Shown here: piece by piece, positions 5,635 to 6,525 of the stretch
Layout of the letters: every line of letters begins with the position of its first letter
How positions within the stretch are numbered: the stretch's first letter is position 1
Assembly: GCA_022561735.1 (NCBI GenBank)
Contig: JADFQR010000074.1
Span: 1-6,525, forward strand
From: Chloroflexota bacterium
GTDB taxonomy: Bacteria > Chloroflexota > Dehalococcoidia > UBA1151
Length of the DNA stretch: 6,525 nucleotides
Direction of reading: 5' to 3'
Translations under genes and position numbers: made by a program
The notes under the pieces: generated by a model
Database searches by the model: none
Told to the model about the DNA's origin: nothing
The model's input: the letters and a program-made list of their open reading frames with translations, nothing else

Positions 5635-6447
5635 TTGGGCTGGGTGGACATCCACACACATCTCTTGCCCGGGATTGACGACGGTCCAAGAGAGATGTCG
5701 GCTGCGCTCGATATCGCCCGCCGCGCTGCCGTTGATGGCACCGAGATCATGGTGGCGACGCCGCATCAGCGCGACGTCATGCTCGGCTCCTCGGTCCGGC
5801 AAGTCAGGAACCTTGTCAGCGAGTTAAACGGCCGGCTGAGGGCGGAAGAGGAGCCTCACCGCCCGGTCGTTCGTGTCGTGACCGGCATGGAGAATCACAT
5901 CGAGCCCGGGCTTCCGGACTGGGTGGAAGACGGGCGAGCGCTGCCCATCGCAGACACGCGCTTCATCCTGTCCGAGCCTCCTTTTTCTTCGTACCCCGAC
6001 TACGTTGATGATGTGCTCAGACGGCTCCAGGACATGCGTCTCGTGCCGATAATCGCGCACCCGGAGCGCAACGCCGTGCTACAGCGTGACGCCAAGAAAG
6101 TGCGGCGCATGGTGGAAGACGGCATGCTCATCCAGATAACGGCGGGCAGCCTGCTCGGGGACTTCGGACGCCCGGCGCAGCGGCTGGCAGAGCAGCTGGT
6201 GCGAGACGGCACGGCGCATTTCATAGCGTCCGACGCCCATCGTCCAACTGGCGCACGGTCCCCGGAACTGGCACCCGCCTTCAGAAGGGTCGTTGAACTG
6301 ACGAACGAGGAGACGGCGATCGAGCTGTTTGACGAGAACCCGCGGATGTTGCTTGCAGGCAGGGAACCCAACCACGATCTCGGTCGCTCCTTTGAGCGCG
6401 GCGCGTTCGAATCCGATCGCAAGTGGTGGCGCGTCTGGTCACGCTGA
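5635..6447 (+). CDS. PHP-domain phosphatase of the CpsB/CapC/YwqE family
   Basis: 270 residues from a TTG at 5635, close to the usual 250-260. The metal-binding PHP motifs appear in order: DIHTHLLPGIDDGP (5-18; H7, H9), ATPHQ (41-45; H44), GMENHI (84-89; E86), AHPERN (141-146; H142) and ASDAHRP (198-204; D200, H202). In Gram-positive bacteria this family dephosphorylates tyrosine kinases of the Wzd/CpsD type that control capsule export. With no kinase here, the substrate is inferred only. It should be cytoplasmic, as there is no signal peptide or membrane segment. The TTG is chosen because GGAG lies 6 nt upstream and the protein then starts almost directly at the first motif. The frame is open back to a TTG at 5521, but those 38 residues look like non-coding sequence. 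The C-terminal 25 residues (HDLGRSFERGAFESDRKWWRVWSR) form a basic, aromatic extension. Confidence 0.9.
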   Translation: MGWVDIHTHLLPGIDDGPREMSAALDIARRAAVDGTEIMVATPHQRDVMLGSSVRQVRNLVSELNGRLRAEEEPHRPVVRVVTGMENHIEPGLPDWVEDGRALPIADTRFILSEPPFSSYPDYVDDVLRRLQDMRLVPIIAHPERNAVLQRDAKKVRRMVEDGMLIQITAGSLLGDFGRPAQRLAEQLVRDGTAHFIASDAHRPTGARSPELAPAFRRVVELTNEETAIELFDENPRMLLAGREPNHDLGRSFERGAFESDRKWWRVWSR

Positions 6448-6450
6448 GAC

Positions 6451-6478
6451 CGGGGCGCACCGGCATCGGCGCGCCCTG
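6451..6478 (+). terminator. Terminator-like hairpin after the phosphatase gene
   Basis: Starting 4 bases after the stop codon, 6451-6458 pairs with 6471-6478 (core GGGCGC with GCGCCC, plus a G-T wobble and a C-G pair). An inner CCG/CGG pairing (6460-6462 with 6467-6469) follows beyond one mismatch, around a GCAT loop. The following sequence, ACACTCTCGG, has no T-tract, as with the hairpin after rpsR. The remaining bases to the window end (6479-6525) show no gene start or other feature. Confidence 0.5.
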
Positions 6479-6525
6479 ACACTCTCGGAAGGACCGGCTA
6501 AGGGGCAAAAGGCGGACACCGATCC

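Overview
The window is about 6.5 kb of GC-rich bacterial chromosome with seven protein genes. Five lie on the minus strand and two on the plus strand. I see no mobile element, CRISPR array, tRNA or rRNA. GC-rich codon use, TTG starts with good Shine-Dalgarno sequences, the rpsF-ssb-rpsR order and the protein sequences themselves suggest a Chloroflexota-type bacterium (Dehalococcoidia/SAR202-like). That placement is a judgement from memory, not from a search.

Minus strand, in reading direction from about 4390 down to 1: glyA (serine hydroxymethyltransferase), then rpsF (ribosomal protein S6), ssb (single-strand DNA-binding protein) and rpsR (ribosomal protein S18). Last comes a membrane-anchored SurA/PrsA-like foldase that runs off the left edge. 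An extended -10 promoter between glyA and rpsF, together with the position of the S6 core, puts the rpsF start at a TTG at 2984, so the rpsF-ssb-rpsR unit can be transcribed independently of glyA. A perfect 10-bp hairpin just after rpsR probably ends that unit. The foldase has its own Shine-Dalgarno sequence downstream.

Plus strand, from 4675 to 6447: a PIG-L/LmbE-family zinc deacetylase, then a PHP-domain phosphatase of the CpsB/CapC/YwqE type. A 284-bp divergent region separates the deacetylase from glyA and carries a perfect 12-bp hairpin. The deacetylase and phosphatase are separated by an array of degenerate 10-bp repeats and a possible promoter. The pair would fit cell-surface glycan chemistry (deacetylation, and control of polysaccharide export), but no transferases or kinase are present to fix a pathway.

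Most of the window is ordinary housekeeping DNA. The most unusual object is S18: a core of about 75 residues embedded in a 297-residue protein, with an Arg/Gly-rich basic N-terminal extension and a Ser/Glu/Asp-rich C-terminal tail of about 150 residues that contains an internal duplication. Smaller oddities are an SSB ending in Pro-Trp instead of Pro-Phe, terminator-like hairpins that lack a clear T-tract, a tandem 13-bp duplication downstream of glyA, and the 10-bp repeat array.
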